64,000 nucleotides of DNA from Lysobacter sp. (GCA_013141175.1 JABFRN010000001.1:3554001-3618000), one strand, 5' to 3'; shown: positions 9,193-20,682, numbered from the stretch's first letter. The notes: generated by a model from the letters alone, not told the origin. Translations and numbers: made by a program.

Positions 9193-10215
9193 ATGAACGC
9201 CGTTCCGCAACCCCTCGATCTGCCGCGCGATGCCCTCGGGCGCCCGCTGCACGACCTGCGCTTGTCGGTGATCGAAGCCTGCAATTTCCGCTGTCCGTAC
9301 TGCATGCCGGCGGAGCGCGTGCCCGACGATCATGGCCTCGATGCCGCATCGCGGCTGTCGTTCGACGAGATCGAACGCCTGGTACGTGGTTTCGTGCGCG
9401 TGGGCGTGCGCAAGCTGCGCATCACCGGCGGCGAACCGCTGTTGCGCAAGCGGCTGCCCGAGCTGATCGCGCGGATCGCGGCCATCGAAGGCCTCGACGA
9501 CATCGCCTTGACCACCAACGGCAGCCTGCTCGCCGCGCAGGCGCGCGCACTGCGCGACGCTGGCCTGCATCGGGTCACCGTGAGTCTCGATACGCTCGAT
9601 TCCGCGCAGTTTTCGACGCTGTCGGGCGGGCGCGGCGATCTCGCCGAGGTCCTGCATGGCATCGACGCGGCAAAGGCCGCCGGCTTCGCGAAGATCAAGC
9701 TCAACTGCGTGGTGCAGCGCGGCGTGAACGAGGACCAGGTCCTGCCGCTGGTCGAGTTCGCCCGCGAACACGGCCACACCCTGCGCTTCATCGAATACAT
9801 GGATGTCGGCACCTGCAACGACTGGAAGATCGAGCGCGTCGTGCCTTCGGCCGAACTGCGCGACCGGATCCACGCACGCTGGCCGCTGCATGCGCTGGGT
9901 CCGCAGTATCGCGGCGAAGTCGCCGCGCGCCATGCCTTCGACGACGGTCGCAGCGAGGTCGGTTTCGTCAGCTCGATCAGTGCGCCGTTCTGCGGCGACT
10001 GTCATCGCGCTCGCGTTTCGGCGGAGGGCCGCCTGTACACCTGCCTGTTCGCGGGCGAGGGCACCGATTTGAAGCCATGGCTCGGCGGCAGCGACGCCGA
10101 TGTCGTCGAACGCCTGACCGGTCTGTGGCAGGCACGCGGCGACCGTTACAGCGAATTGCGCAGCGGTTTGCGCGACCCGCGCAAGCGCGTCGAAATGTAT
10201 CTGGTCGGAGGTTGA
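9193..10215 (+). CDS. moaA: GTP 3',8-cyclase
   Basis: 340 residues. Radical-SAM motif CNFRCPYCM at about residues 30-38, ITGGEPLLRK, and a second iron-sulfur cluster motif (CGDCHRARVSAEGRLYTCLF). The C-terminal Gly-Gly (LVGG) is essential in this family. The enzyme converts GTP to 3',8-cyclo-H2-GTP, the first step of molybdenum cofactor synthesis. It heads the run moaA-(PhyH)-moaC-moaD-moaE. Confidence 0.97.
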   Translation: MNAVPQPLDLPRDALGRPLHDLRLSVIEACNFRCPYCMPAERVPDDHGLDAASRLSFDEIERLVRGFVRVGVRKLRITGGEPLLRKRLPELIARIAAIEGLDDIALTTNGSLLAAQARALRDAGLHRVTVSLDTLDSAQFSTLSGGRGDLAEVLHGIDAAKAAGFAKIKLNCVVQRGVNEDQVLPLVEFAREHGHTLRFIEYMDVGTCNDWKIERVVPSAELRDRIHARWPLHALGPQYRGEVAARHAFDDGRSEVGFVSSISAPFCGDCHRARVSAEGRLYTCLFAGEGTDLKPWLGGSDADVVERLTGLWQARGDRYSELRSGLRDPRKRVEMYLVGG

Positions 10216-10219
10216 GCGC

Positions 10220-10891
10220 ATGTCGCGTGCGATGCTGGCCGAAGCAGGATGGCAGCGCGTACCCTCGGGTTTGCCGCGCGCGTGGCTCGGCGCGCTGCCG
10301 ATGGATCCCGCGCTCGATGCCGGCGATGCCGGTTCGCGCAATCTGCTGGCGGAAGCCTGGTGCTCCGATCTCGTCGCGCCGTTGCGCAACGGCCTGCAGT
10401 CGCTCGGGCTGCTGTCGAACGACGCGGTCGCCGTGCAGTGCACGCTGTTCCGCAAGACGCCGGACTGCAACTGGAAGGTTCCGTACCATCAGGACCTGTC
10501 GATTCCGGTCGCCGGACGCGTGGAACATCCTGCATTGTCGGGCTGGTCGGTCAAGGAGGACGGTCTGTACGTGCAACCCCCCGTCGAACTGCTGGATGGG
10601 TTGTTGGCGGCGAGACTGCATCTCGATCCGTGCGGCGATGACGACGGTGCGCTGCGCGTGGTCCCGGGGACGCACCGTCTCGGCCGTTTGAGCCCGCAAC
10701 GGATCGCGGCGATGGACAAGCGACGCGACGAAGTCGTGTGCGTCGCCGATGTCGGTGACGTGCTGTTGATGCGTCCACTGGTGCTGCACGCATCATCGAA
10801 AGCCGAACGGCCGAAGGGTCGTCGCGTCTTGCATTTCCTGTTCGCGCCGCCGGATCCCGGCTGCGGGCTGCAGTGGAGGATCGCGGTTTGA
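10220..10891 (+). CDS. Phytanoyl-CoA dioxygenase (PhyH)-like protein inside the moa operon
   Basis: 223 residues. The likely iron ligands are the His and Asp of [10 protein letters not shown] and the His of [12 protein letters not shown], with an Arg (GRRVLHF) placed to bind 2-oxoglutarate. [12 protein letters not shown] is a typical PhyH segment. The family is Fe(II)/2-oxoglutarate dioxygenases; the substrate is unknown. It starts 4 bp after moaA and its stop overlaps the moaC start (TTGA), so it is translated with the cofactor genes. This could mean a role in the pathway or a passenger gene. No moa operon component of this family is known to me. Confidence 0.75.
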   Translation: MSRAMLAEAGWQRVPSGLPRAWLGALPMDPALDAGDAGSRNLLAEAWCSDLVAPLRNGLQSLGLLSNDAVAVQCTLFRKTPDCNWKVPYHQDLSIPVAGRVEHPALSGWSVKEDGLYVQPPVELLDGLLAARLHLDPCGDDDGALRVVPGTHRLGRLSPQRIAAMDKRRDEVVCVADVGDVLLMRPLVLHASSKAERPKGRRVLHFLFAPPDPGCGLQWRIAV

Positions 10892-11385
10892 AAAAGAATC
10901 CAGGGCTGACCCATCTCGATGCGCAGGGCCGCCCGGCGATGGTCGATGTCTCGGCGAAAGCGGTCGCCGCCCGCGCCGCCACGGCCGAATGCCGGGTGAG
11001 ATTCCCGGTTGCCGTCGCTACGCAGCTGCGCAAGAGCGGACTGAAAAGCGCGAAGGGCGGGGTGGTCGAAACCGCGATCGTCGCCGGCACGCTGGCGGTG
11101 AAGCGCACGCACGAGCTGATCCCGTTCTGCCATCCGCTGCCGATCGACGGCATCCGTTTCGCCATCGATTGGCGTGGCGAGCGGGAGCTGGAGATCGTGT
11201 GCACCGTCAACGCCACCCACCGTACCGGCGTCGAAATGGAAGCGCTGACCGGCGCCACTGTCGCCGCGCTCACCGTCTACGACATGTGCAAGGCACTGAC
11301 GCACGCCATCGTGATCGGTCCGGCGAAGCTGCGCGGCAAACGCGGCGGCAAGCGCGACTTCGGCGCGATCATGGAGAAGACTTGA
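10888..11385 (+). CDS. moaC: Cyclic pyranopterin monophosphate synthase
   Basis: 165 residues. Conserved [32 protein letters not shown] and [20 protein letters not shown] are MoaC signatures; the enzyme makes cPMP from the MoaA product. The start is decided by the ribosome site: GGAGGA at 10875-10880 is 7 nt before a TTG at 10888, whereas the GTG at 10873 has none. The TTG overlaps the stop of the PhyH-like gene as TTGA, suggesting translational coupling. Confidence 0.95.
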   Translation: MKKNPGLTHLDAQGRPAMVDVSAKAVAARAATAECRVRFPVAVATQLRKSGLKSAKGGVVETAIVAGTLAVKRTHELIPFCHPLPIDGIRFAIDWRGERELEIVCTVNATHRTGVEMEALTGATVAALTVYDMCKALTHAIVIGPAKLRGKRGGKRDFGAIMEKT

Positions 11386-11624
11386 TGGCAGTGGCCACCG
11401 TGCTGTATTTCGCCAGCCTGCGCGACGCAGCGGGCCGCGACGGCGAGCACGTCGATCATGACGGCGATCTGCGTTCGCTCTATCTCATGCTGCAGGCGAA
11501 GCATGGTTTCGCGCTGCCGGTCGGACGCCTGCGGGTCGCGATGAACGGCACATTCGCGCGTTGGGAAGACGTGCCGGGCGAAGGCGCCGAGATCGCCTTC
11601 ATTCCGCCTGTCAGTGGCGGTTGA
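11385..11624 (+). CDS. moaD: Molybdopterin synthase sulfur carrier subunit
   Basis: 79 residues, ubiquitin-like fold ending in PPVSGG. The terminal Gly-Gly is adenylated and thiocarboxylated to supply sulfur for the dithiolene. YFASLRDAAGRD near the N-terminus is typical. The ATG overlaps the moaC stop by one base (TGATG). Confidence 0.93.
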   Translation: MAVATVLYFASLRDAAGRDGEHVDHDGDLRSLYLMLQAKHGFALPVGRLRVAMNGTFARWEDVPGEGAEIAFIPPVSGG

Positions 11625-11625
11625 G

Positions 11626-12045
11626 ATGGTTCCGCGCTTCGCCATCGCCGACGCGCCCTTCGATATCGCCCCGCTGCGTGCGCATCTGCTGCGTGCGGAG
11701 GCGGGCGCCTACGCGAGCTTCGAGGGTTGGGTGCGCAATCACAACGAGGGCCGCGCCGCGCTCGGGCTGCGCTACGAAGCCTACGCCGCGCTGGCCGAAG
11801 TCGAGGGTGCGAAGATCGTCGAAGAGGCGTTGGCGCGCTTCGATATCGCCGATGCCACCTGCGTGCACCGCGTCGGCGATCTCGACGTCGGCGATCTCGC
11901 GGTCTGGGTCGGCGTCAGTGCGGCGCATCGCGATGCCGCGTTCGCGGCCTGCCGCTGGATCATCGACGAAGTGAAGACGCGGGTGCCGATCTGGAAGCAC
12001 GAGCGCTACGCGGAAGGCGATGCCGCGTGGCTGCATCCCGATTGA
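11626..12045 (+). CDS. moaE: Molybdopterin synthase catalytic subunit
   Basis: 139 residues. FEGWVRNHNEGRAALGLRYE, VHRVGDLDVGDLAVWVGV and TRVPIWKHERY are MoaE motifs. Two MoaE and two MoaD subunits convert cPMP to molybdopterin. It starts just after the moaD stop. An in-frame GTG at 11614 inside moaD is an alternative start, but the ATG at 11626 fits the family N-terminus better. It is the last gene of the moa run and is convergent with recN. Confidence 0.94.
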   Translation: MVPRFAIADAPFDIAPLRAHLLRAEAGAYASFEGWVRNHNEGRAALGLRYEAYAALAEVEGAKIVEEALARFDIADATCVHRVGDLDVGDLAVWVGVSAAHRDAAFAACRWIIDEVKTRVPIWKHERYAEGDAAWLHPD

Positions 12046-12093
12046 GCCCGTTGTCTGAATGGCTCTGCTCGAAGTCGCTCTGGTCGAGACGGC

Positions 12094-13776
12094 TCAGGTC
12101 ACGCTGTCGAGCAGCCGCTTCGCCGCCGCGCGCGCTTCCTTGCTGACTTCCACGCCGCCGAGCATCCGCGCGAGTTCTTCCTGGCGTTCTTTCGGCCCCA
12201 GCCGCTGCACGGCGCTCTGGGTCATGCCGGCGGCTTCGGCCTTGCTGACGCGGTAGTGGGCGTGGCCCTGCGCGGCGACCTGCGGCTGATGGGTCACGCA
12301 CAACACCTGCCGGGTTTCGCCCAGCGCACGCAATTTCTGGCCGACGATCTCGGCGACCGCGCCGCCGATGCCGGAATCCACTTCGTCGAAGACCATCGTC
12401 GGCACCGCGTCGAGGCCCAGCGCGGCCACTTCGATCGCCAGCGACACCCGCGACAACTCACCGCCCGAGGCGACCTTGCGCAGCGAGCGCGGCGGCTGTC
12501 CGGCATTCGCCGAAACGAGGAATTCCACGCGCTCCGCACCGAGCGGATCGGGGCGTTCGACGTCGTTGGGCTCCAGCGCGATCTCGAAACGGCCGCCGCC
12601 CATGCCGAGATCGGCGATCAGTTCGGTGGTCGCTTTCGACAGCGTTGCCGCCGACGCGCGGCGCGCGGCGCTGAGCGCTGCCGCAGCCTCGCGCCAGCGA
12701 TGCGTGGCGCCGACGATTTCGTCATCGAGGCCGATGAGGCGGGTGCTGGCATTGCGCAGGGTTTCGAGTTCGGCCGCCAAACGGTCGCGGACTTCGATCA
12801 GCGCTTCGGGCGCGGCACGGTGTTTGCGGCCGAGATCGTGCAGGCGGGTGAGGCGGTCTTCCAGCGTTTCGAACTGGTCGGGATCGACTTCCAGATCGTC
12901 GCGGATGCGCTGCAGCTGCCGGGTGGCTTCGTCGATCTGGATCGCGGCGGCGTCGAGCATGCCATCGACTTCGCCCAGTCGCGGTTCGTCGTTGCGGGCG
13001 CGGGCGATGTCGCCGCGCAGCTGTTGCAGGGTCTGCAGCAGCGAGGGCGCGTCGTCGCCTTCGAGCCGGGTCAGTGCGTGCTCGCAGGTTTCGATCAGGG
13101 TCGCGGCGTTGGCGTGGCGGCGATGGTTCGCGAACAGATCGAGGATCGAGACCGGCTCCAGGGTTTCGCGCTCGAGTTCGCGCCACTGGTGGTCCAGCAG
13201 GTCGATGCGATCGGTGACATCGCCCGCGCGCGACAGCGCATCGCGTTCGCGCAGCAGTGCGGACCATGCATCCGCGGCATCGCGCACCGCTGCGAGCGGT
13301 GCGGGGTAACGACCGAAGGCGTCGAGCAGATCGAGCTGACTGGCTTTCGACAGCAACGCCTGGTGCTCGTGCTGGCCATGGATTTCGACCAGCAGGCCGG
13401 CGAGTTGCGCCAGCTGCGTCACCGTCACCGGCCGGCCGTTGATCCAGGCGCGTGAACCACCGTCCGAGCGCAGCGTGCGCCGCAGCTGGCAGCCGCCCTC
13501 GTCGTCGCGGCCTTCATCCGACATTTCCTGTTCGCGCAGCCACGCCAGCGCTTCGGGGCGGTCGGCCAGGTCGAATTCGGCGTTCAGTTCGGCGCGTTCG
13601 GCGCCGTGGCGGACCATGCCGCTGTCGGCGCGCAGGCCGGAGAGGAAGCCCAGCGCATCGACCAGCAGGGACTTGCCGGCGCCGGTTTCGCCGGAAATCA
13701 CCGTCATGCCGGGGCCGAATTCGAGCTCGGTGGCGGCGACGACGGCGAAATCGCGGATGGAGAGATGGGTGAGCAT
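12094..13776 (-). CDS. recN: DNA repair protein RecN
   Basis: 560 residues. SMC-like ATPase: Walker A GETGAGKSLLVDALGFL near the N-terminus, long central coiled coil, signature region KVASGGELSRVSLAIEV, Walker B VFDEVDSGIGG, and CVTHQPQVAAQGHAHYRVSK at the end. It acts early in double-strand break repair. The frame is open further upstream, but the family start MLTHLSIRDFAVV is at the ATG at 13776. It is divergent from hrcA with 113 bp between them; no clear LexA box is seen there. Confidence 0.96.
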   Translation of the reverse strand: MLTHLSIRDFAVVAATELEFGPGMTVISGETGAGKSLLVDALGFLSGLRADSGMVRHGAERAELNAEFDLADRPEALAWLREQEMSDEGRDDEGGCQLRRTLRSDGGSRAWINGRPVTVTQLAQLAGLLVEIHGQHEHQALLSKASQLDLLDAFGRYPAPLAAVRDAADAWSALLRERDALSRAGDVTDRIDLLDHQWRELERETLEPVSILDLFANHRRHANAATLIETCEHALTRLEGDDAPSLLQTLQQLRGDIARARNDEPRLGEVDGMLDAAAIQIDEATRQLQRIRDDLEVDPDQFETLEDRLTRLHDLGRKHRAAPEALIEVRDRLAAELETLRNASTRLIGLDDEIVGATHRWREAAAALSAARRASAATLSKATTELIADLGMGGGRFEIALEPNDVERPDPLGAERVEFLVSANAGQPPRSLRKVASGGELSRVSLAIEVAALGLDAVPTMVFDEVDSGIGGAVAEIVGQKLRALGETRQVLCVTHQPQVAAQGHAHYRVSKAEAAGMTQSAVQRLGPKERQEELARMLGGVEVSKEARAAAKRLLDSVT

Positions 13777-13889
13777 GGGTCGGAATTGTGCCTGAACCTG
13801 TCTCAATGTCCGAGACGGCATCGTGCGCCGGCTTCGATTCGGGCCCGCTTCCGCGTCCGCGCGCCCCTCGATCGGTATGATCGGCAGGT

Positions 13890-14954
13890 ATGCACCGTCC
13901 CATCGACACCGGCTTCGATTCGCGCGCCCTCGACCCGCGCGCGCGCCTGCTGTTGCGGACATTGATCGCGCGCTACATCCGCGATGGCGAGCCGGTCGGT
14001 TCGCAGACGCTGGCCCGGCACGCTGGCCTCGATGTCAGTTCGGCCACGATCCGCAACATCCTGTCCGAGCTGGAAGACGTGGGCCTGCTTTCGGCGCCGC
14101 ATACCTCATCGGGGCGGGTGCCGACCTCGCAGGGCTACCGGGTGTTCGTCGACAGCCTGCTGCAGATCCAGCCGCTGGCCGAGGGCGAAGTGGCGCGGCT
14201 GCGTTCCGAATTGGCGCCCGGTGCCGGCACCAACAGTCTGCTCGGCAGCGCGTCGGAGCTGGTGTCGGCGATGACCCATTTCGTCGGCGTTGTGAGCGTG
14301 CCCAAGCGCGAGCAGTTCGCGTTCAAGCATGTCGATTTCGTGCCGATGGACGGCCAGCGGGTGCTGGCGATCCTGGTTTTCGCCGACAACGATGTGCAGA
14401 ACCGCATTCTCCACACCCGCCGCAGCTACGATGCCGGCGAACTGGAACGCATCGCGAACCATCTCAACGCCCACTACGCCGGCCGGCCGCTGGCGGAGGC
14501 GCGGGCGCTGCTGCTGGCCGAACTGCGCAACGCCAAGCAGGAAATGGAGGCGCTGATGGCGCAGGCGCTGGAACTGGCCGATCAGGCCCTGGCGACCGAC
14601 GCCGAGGACATGCTGGTGGCCGGGCAGACCCGGCTCATCGGCATGCAGGGTCTGTCCGATCTGGACCGCCTGCGCGAACTGTTCGAGGCCTTCGCCAGCA
14701 AGCGCGAGATCCTGCAGGTGCTGGAACGGACGCTGCGCGCACCGGGCGTGCGGATCTTCATCGGCGAGGAAACCGGCATGGCGCCGCTGGACGGCGTGTC
14801 GCTGGTCACCGCGCCCTACGGCGTCGGCGGGCGGACGCTGGGCGTGCTCGGCGTGATCGGACCGACCCGGATGGCCTACGAGCGGGTGATCCCGGTGGTG
14901 CAGGCGGCGGCTTCGGTGTTGACGCAGGCGCTGGGGTCCGAAGAGGTCAGGTAG
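13890..14954 (+). CDS. hrcA: Heat-inducible transcription repressor HrcA
   Basis: 354 residues. N-terminal winged helix (LDPRARLLLRTLIARYI, GEPVGSQTLARHAGL, SSATIRNILSELEDVGLL, PHTSSGRVPTSQGYRVFVD) followed by the GAF-like dimer domain and a C-terminal GVIGPTRMAYERVIPVV. HrcA represses heat-shock genes by binding the CIRCE inverted repeat. I see no CIRCE (TTAGCACTC-N9-GAGTGCTAA) in this window, so its targets, such as groES/groEL, are probably elsewhere. The stop codon overlaps a palindromic repeat. Confidence 0.96.
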   Translation: MHRPIDTGFDSRALDPRARLLLRTLIARYIRDGEPVGSQTLARHAGLDVSSATIRNILSELEDVGLLSAPHTSSGRVPTSQGYRVFVDSLLQIQPLAEGEVARLRSELAPGAGTNSLLGSASELVSAMTHFVGVVSVPKREQFAFKHVDFVPMDGQRVLAILVFADNDVQNRILHTRRSYDAGELERIANHLNAHYAGRPLAEARALLLAELRNAKQEMEALMAQALELADQALATDAEDMLVAGQTRLIGMQGLSDLDRLRELFEAFASKREILQVLERTLRAPGVRIFIGEETGMAPLDGVSLVTAPYGVGGRTLGVLGVIGPTRMAYERVIPVVQAAASVLTQALGSEEVR

Positions 14955-15018
14955 AGCGGCCTTCAGGCCGCTGTCTACCCCATCCCGCGGACACGGCGGC
15001 CTTGAAGGCCGCTCTACC
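14950..15018. repeat. Palindromic intergenic repeat between hrcA and grpE
   Basis: GGTAGAGCGGCCTT at 14950-14963 is exactly complementary to AAGGCCGCTCTACC at 15005-15018. Each arm carries its own smaller palindrome (GCGGCCTTCAGGCCGC). REP-type unit, and a possible mRNA stem. Confidence 0.7.
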
Positions 15019-15099
15019 CTTGATTCCATTCCGGATGGTCCCCATCCATCGGCGGTCGGCGGGGTTCTCTCCCTTTGCCCGCCTCCGGACCGAGTACGC

Positions 15100-15621
15100 A
15101 TGAATCAGGAACAGACCCCGCAGGAAGACCAGATCTCCACCGCTGACGGAGTCGTCGCTGAAGACACCCCGCAGGCGATCATCGAACAGCTGAAAGGCGA
15201 GCTGGAACAGCTTCGCGCGGACGCCCTGCGCGAGCGTGCCGATCTCGACAACCAGCGCAAGCGGCTCGCGCGTGAAGTCGAAATGGCCCGCAAATTCGCC
15301 AATGAACGCCTCCTGGGCGATCTGTTGCCCCTGTTCGACAGCATGGAGGCCGGTCTGGCCGCCGCCGCCGAGGGCGACCCCCTGCGTGCGGGCATGGAGC
15401 TGACGCTGCGCCAGTTGCACCGCATCGCCGAGGCCAACGGCTTGCTGGAAGTGTCGCCGGCGGCCGGCGAGACCTTCGACCCGGAACGCCACCAGGCGAT
15501 GAGCATGATCGATGCCCCGGGCGTGGCCCCGGGCGCGGTCGCACAGACGTTCCAGAAGGGTTACCTGCTCAACGAACGCCTGCTGCGGCCGGCGCTGGTG
15601 GTGGTGGCGAAGCAGGATTGA
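15100..15621 (+). CDS. grpE: Nucleotide exchange factor GrpE
   Basis: 173 residues. Acidic N-terminal tail, long helix (QLKGELEQLRADALRERADL, NQRKRLAREVEMARKFANER), then the four-helix/beta part with the signature MTL-type region (GMELTLRQLHRIAEANGL, HQAMSMI, VAQTFQKGYLLNERLLRPA). It releases ADP from DnaK. It stands between hrcA and dnaK in the standard order. Confidence 0.96.
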   Translation: MNQEQTPQEDQISTADGVVAEDTPQAIIEQLKGELEQLRADALRERADLDNQRKRLAREVEMARKFANERLLGDLLPLFDSMEAGLAAAAEGDPLRAGMELTLRQLHRIAEANGLLEVSPAAGETFDPERHQAMSMIDAPGVAPGAVAQTFQKGYLLNERLLRPALVVVAKQD

Positions 15622-15637
15622 GGCGGCCCGTTCTCCC

Positions 15638-15703
15638 GTAGGAGCGACTTCAGTCGCGATTGCCGCTGCGGCGAAGCCTGATCGCGGCTGAAGCCGCTCC
15701 TAC
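15638..15703. repeat. REP-type palindrome between grpE and dnaK
   Basis: GTAGGAGCGACTTCAGTCGC and its imperfect inverted copy GCGGCTGAAGCCGCTCCTAC. A related half-copy is at 41931. This unit is common in Xanthomonadaceae intergenic DNA. Confidence 0.7.
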
Positions 15704-15816
15704 AAAAGCTTTGCCGGCCGCAGGGTAGCGCTTGAAACCTCCGCGCCGGCCCCCACAAACAGACCATCGGCGGCCGTGAGCCACCACCAATCTCCAACGT
15801 TCCAGAGGACAACATC

Positions 15817-17742
<1,926 letters not shown>

Positions 17743-17750
17743 TGCAAACC

Positions 17751-17780
17751 GGTGCCGCCGTACGCAAATGCGGCGGCACC
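17751..17780 (+). terminator. Hairpin after dnaK
   Basis: Perfect 10-bp arms GGTGCCGCCG/CGGCGGCACC, but no T-run after it. Probably an attenuating or mRNA-stabilising stem between dnaK and dnaJ. Confidence 0.5.
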
Positions 17781-17814
17781 TCGTTATCGATCCCTCGATC
17801 GTCGAAGGTCAAAG

Positions 17815-17850
17815 GTCAAAAAGAGCGGTCGCGTTCTTTTTGACTTTTTT
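17815..17850 (+). terminator. Rho-independent terminator or attenuator between dnaK and dnaJ
   Basis: GTCAAAAAGA and TCTTTTTGAC are perfect 10-bp arms around a 10-nt loop, followed by TTTTTT. It lies 36 bp before the dnaJ start, so dnaJ is either expressed by read-through or from its own promoter. Confidence 0.65.
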
Positions 17851-17886
17851 GCTTTCGACTTTTGACTTGCCGGCAGCAGCAGACCT

Positions 17887-19014
17887 GTGAGCAAACGCGA
17901 TTACTACGAAGTCCTGGGCGTCGCCCGCAACGCCAGCGAGGACGAGCTGAAGAAAGCCTATCGCCGGCTGGCGATGAAGCTGCATCCGGACCGCAACCCG
18001 GACGATGCCGGCGCCGAGGCTGCGTTCAAGGAGGCGAAGGAAGCCTACGAAATGCTGTCCGACGCCAGCAAACGCCGTGCCTACGATGCGCATGGACACG
18101 CCGCTTTCGAGCATGGTACGGGCGGCGGAGGTGGCGGCCAGGGACATGCCGACATCAACGATATCTTCGGCGACATCTTCGGCAATATCTTCGGCGGAGC
18201 CGGCGGCGCGCGCGGCCCGAGGCGCGGCGCCGACATCGGTTATGTGATCGAACTCGATCTCGAAGATGCGGTCGCGGGTGTCGACAAACGCATCGAAGTG
18301 CCGACGATGGTCGGCTGCGGCCCGTGCAAAGGCAGCGGTTCCGAAGATGGCAAGATCGAAACCTGCAGCACCTGCCAGGGACGCGGACAGGTCCGTTTCC
18401 AGCGCGGTATCTTCGCGATGCAGCAGCCGTGCCCCACCTGCGGCGGGCGCGGCCAGAAGCTCAGCAATCCCTGCAAAGCCTGCCACGGCGCCGGGCGTGT
18501 CGAAGAGGAGAAAGTCCTGTCGGTGAAGATTCCCGCAGGCGTCGACAATGGCGATCGCATCCGTCTGGCCGGCGAGGGTGAAGCGGGCCCGGCCGGCGCC
18601 GCTGCCGGCGATCTGTATGTGGAAATCCGGGTGCGCGAACACGCGATCTTCCAGCGCGATGGCGACGATCTCCATTGCGAAGTACCGATCCGATTCTCTC
18701 AAGCAGCACTCGGCGATACCGTGCGCGTGCCGACGCTCGGTGGCGAAGCGGAAATCCGCATCCCGCTCGAAACCCAGACCGGCAAGGTCTTCCGCCTGCG
18801 CGAGAAAGGCGTGAAGTCGGTGCGCAGCCGCAGCACGGGCGATCTGTATTGCCGCGTCGTGGTCGAGACGCCGGTGAACCTGACCTCGCAGCAGCGCGAC
18901 TTGCTGCAACAGTTCGAGGCGACGTTCGTCGGCGAGAGCGCGCATCGTCATTCGCCGCGTTCCAGCACCTTCATCGATGGCGTGAAGAGTTTCTGGGAGC
19001 GGATGACTTCGTGA
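17887..19014 (+). CDS. dnaJ: Co-chaperone DnaJ (Hsp40)
   Basis: 375 residues with GTG start. J domain with the HPD motif (KLHPDRNPD), a Gly-rich region, four CxxCxGxG zinc repeats ([32 protein letters not shown]), and the C-terminal substrate domain. It stimulates DnaK ATPase and delivers clients. Two hairpins in the 144-bp gap from dnaK suggest lower expression than dnaK. Confidence 0.97.
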   Translation: MSKRDYYEVLGVARNASEDELKKAYRRLAMKLHPDRNPDDAGAEAAFKEAKEAYEMLSDASKRRAYDAHGHAAFEHGTGGGGGGQGHADINDIFGDIFGNIFGGAGGARGPRRGADIGYVIELDLEDAVAGVDKRIEVPTMVGCGPCKGSGSEDGKIETCSTCQGRGQVRFQRGIFAMQQPCPTCGGRGQKLSNPCKACHGAGRVEEEKVLSVKIPAGVDNGDRIRLAGEGEAGPAGAAAGDLYVEIRVREHAIFQRDGDDLHCEVPIRFSQAALGDTVRVPTLGGEAEIRIPLETQTGKVFRLREKGVKSVRSRSTGDLYCRVVVETPVNLTSQQRDLLQQFEATFVGESAHRHSPRSSTFIDGVKSFWERMTS

Positions 19015-19263
19015 CGGCCTCGTGGTCCGGGCGGCGTTCGCGCCGCCGATAGGCCCGTCGGTAGCGTTCCCACGTTCCGCGCCCGATGTTGCGGCGCGGT
19101 TTGACATCGTCCATGGCCGGTAAGACGCTTGGCGGCGACGGTGCATCGTGCGCCGTCGCGCGCGCTTGTCAGCGCGCGTCCAGGAGATGTGGGCACCGAT
19201 CCGACGTTGCCGGTATCGCCGGCCGTGGTTCGGGTTCGCCCCCCAGGATCAAGGAGAATCCCC

Positions 19264-20682
19264 ATGTCGTTCGATTCACGTCCTGCCCGCCGGCTTGCGC
19301 TCGCTTCCGCGTTGTCGGCAGCCGCTTTGGCGGCCCCCGCATTCGCCGCCGGGCGCGTTCATCTGTCGCCTCTCAGCGAATACGATCCCGCCGACGGTTT
19401 CATCGTCGGTTACCGCAGCGGCAGCCTGCTCCGATCGGATTCGGCGCTGGTGCAGCGTTCGCTCAGCGGCGCGGTGGCATCCGTCTTCGGTCGCAGCGCC
19501 GCGCCGACGCTGCGTCGCGAACGCACGCTCGGCATCGGTGCCGAACTCATCGCCGTGGATCGCAGGCTCGGTCGCGCCGACGCCGAACGGCTGATGCGGC
19601 AGATCGCGCTCGATCCCGACGTGGAGTACGTCGAACCCAACATCCGGCTGCGCGCGGATTTCACGCCGAACGACACCTACTTCAACCTGCAGACCAATCT
19701 CAGCAGCGTGGGTGAGAACACCTACGCCACGCAGGCGTGGGATACCGGTTATCGCGGCCAGGGCAAGATCATCGCGGTCATCGATACCGGAATCACCAAT
19801 CATCCGGATCTCAACGCCAACGTCATCGCGGGCGGTTTCGATTTCGTCAGCAATGTGTTCATGGCCAACGACGGCGGCGGACGCGACAACAATCCGGCCG
19901 ATCCCGGCGATTGGGTCGCCGCGAATCAATGCTATGCCGGCTCGCCGACGCTGGGCTCCAGCTGGCATGGGACGCACGTCGCGGGTATCGCCGCAGCGGT
20001 CACCCACAATGCGACGGGCGTCGCCGGCATGGCGTTCAACGCGCGCATCCTGCCGGTACGGGCATTGGGGCGCTGCGGCGGCACGCTCGCGGATATCGCG
20101 GACGCGGTGACCTGGGCTTCGGGCGGCGCCGTGGCGGGCGCTCCGGCCGTGGGTGGGAACCGCGCCAATGTCATCAACATGAGTCTCGGTGGTGCCGGTG
20201 TCTGCAGCGCGGTCATGCAGAATGCGATCAATGGCGCGGTCGGCCGCGGCACGGCCGTCGTGGTCGCGGCGGGCAACAGCAACGCCAACGTTTCCGGTTT
20301 CACCCCGGCCAGTTGCGCGAATGTCATCGTGGTCGCGACGCACAGTCATACCGGCAGCTTTTACGGACAGAAAGAGCCCTTCTCGAACCATGGCAATGGC
20401 GTGGATCTCTCGGCGCCCGGCTACAGCATCGCATCGACCTACAATACCGGCGCATCGTCGCCCGGCGCGGCGACCTATGCCTATCTCAGCGGCACATCGA
20501 TGTCGGCGCCGCATGTCGCCGGCGTGGTCGCGATGATGATGTCCAAGCCGAGCGCCGACTGTACGCCGGCGGCCTGCGAATCGATCCTGAAAACCAATTC
20601 CGACCTGTTCATGGGGCCGGTGCAGTACTACATCGGTTGGGGGCGCCTGAATGCATGGAAAGCATTGAACGCGACGCCTTGA
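19264..20682 (+). CDS. Secreted S8 subtilisin-like serine protease (first of a tandem pair)
   Basis: 472 residues. Signal peptide ending near AAPAFA, an N-terminal propeptide (FIVGYRSGS to DPDVEYVEPN, inhibitor I9-like), then the catalytic domain: Asp in IIAVIDTGI, His in SSWHGTHVAG, oxyanion Asn in VAAGNSNANVSGF, Ser in SGTSMSAPHVAGV. It matches the extracellular subtilases of lysobacters and xanthomonads. A strong AAGGAG decides the ATG at 19264, although the frame is open upstream. There is no C-terminal P-domain. It is followed by a close paralog 387 bp downstream. Confidence 0.93.
   Translation: MSFDSRPARRLALASALSAAALAAPAFAAGRVHLSPLSEYDPADGFIVGYRSGSLLRSDSALVQRSLSGAVASVFGRSAAPTLRRERTLGIGAELIAVDRRLGRADAERLMRQIALDPDVEYVEPNIRLRADFTPNDTYFNLQTNLSSVGENTYATQAWDTGYRGQGKIIAVIDTGITNHPDLNANVIAGGFDFVSNVFMANDGGGRDNNPADPGDWVAANQCYAGSPTLGSSWHGTHVAGIAAAVTHNATGVAGMAFNARILPVRALGRCGGTLADIADAVTWASGGAVAGAPAVGGNRANVINMSLGGAGVCSAVMQNAINGAVGRGTAVVVAAGNSNANVSGFTPASCANVIVVATHSHTGSFYGQKEPFSNHGNGVDLSAPGYSIASTYNTGASSPGAATYAYLSGTSMSAPHVAGVVAMMMSKPSADCTPAACESILKTNSDLFMGPVQYYIGWGRLNAWKALNATP

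Noticed and set aside
8362-10470. 702-codon minus frame opposite the MBL and moaA genes
   Set aside because: Overlaps three well-supported plus-strand genes; shadow.
12256-13455. 399-codon plus-strand frame opposite recN
   Set aside because: RecN motifs on the minus strand are complete; the opposite frame has no recognisable domain.
13777-15816. CIRCE operator near hrcA, grpE or dnaK
   Set aside because: No TTAGCACTC-N9-GAGTGCTAA or close variant is visible; HrcA targets are probably elsewhere.
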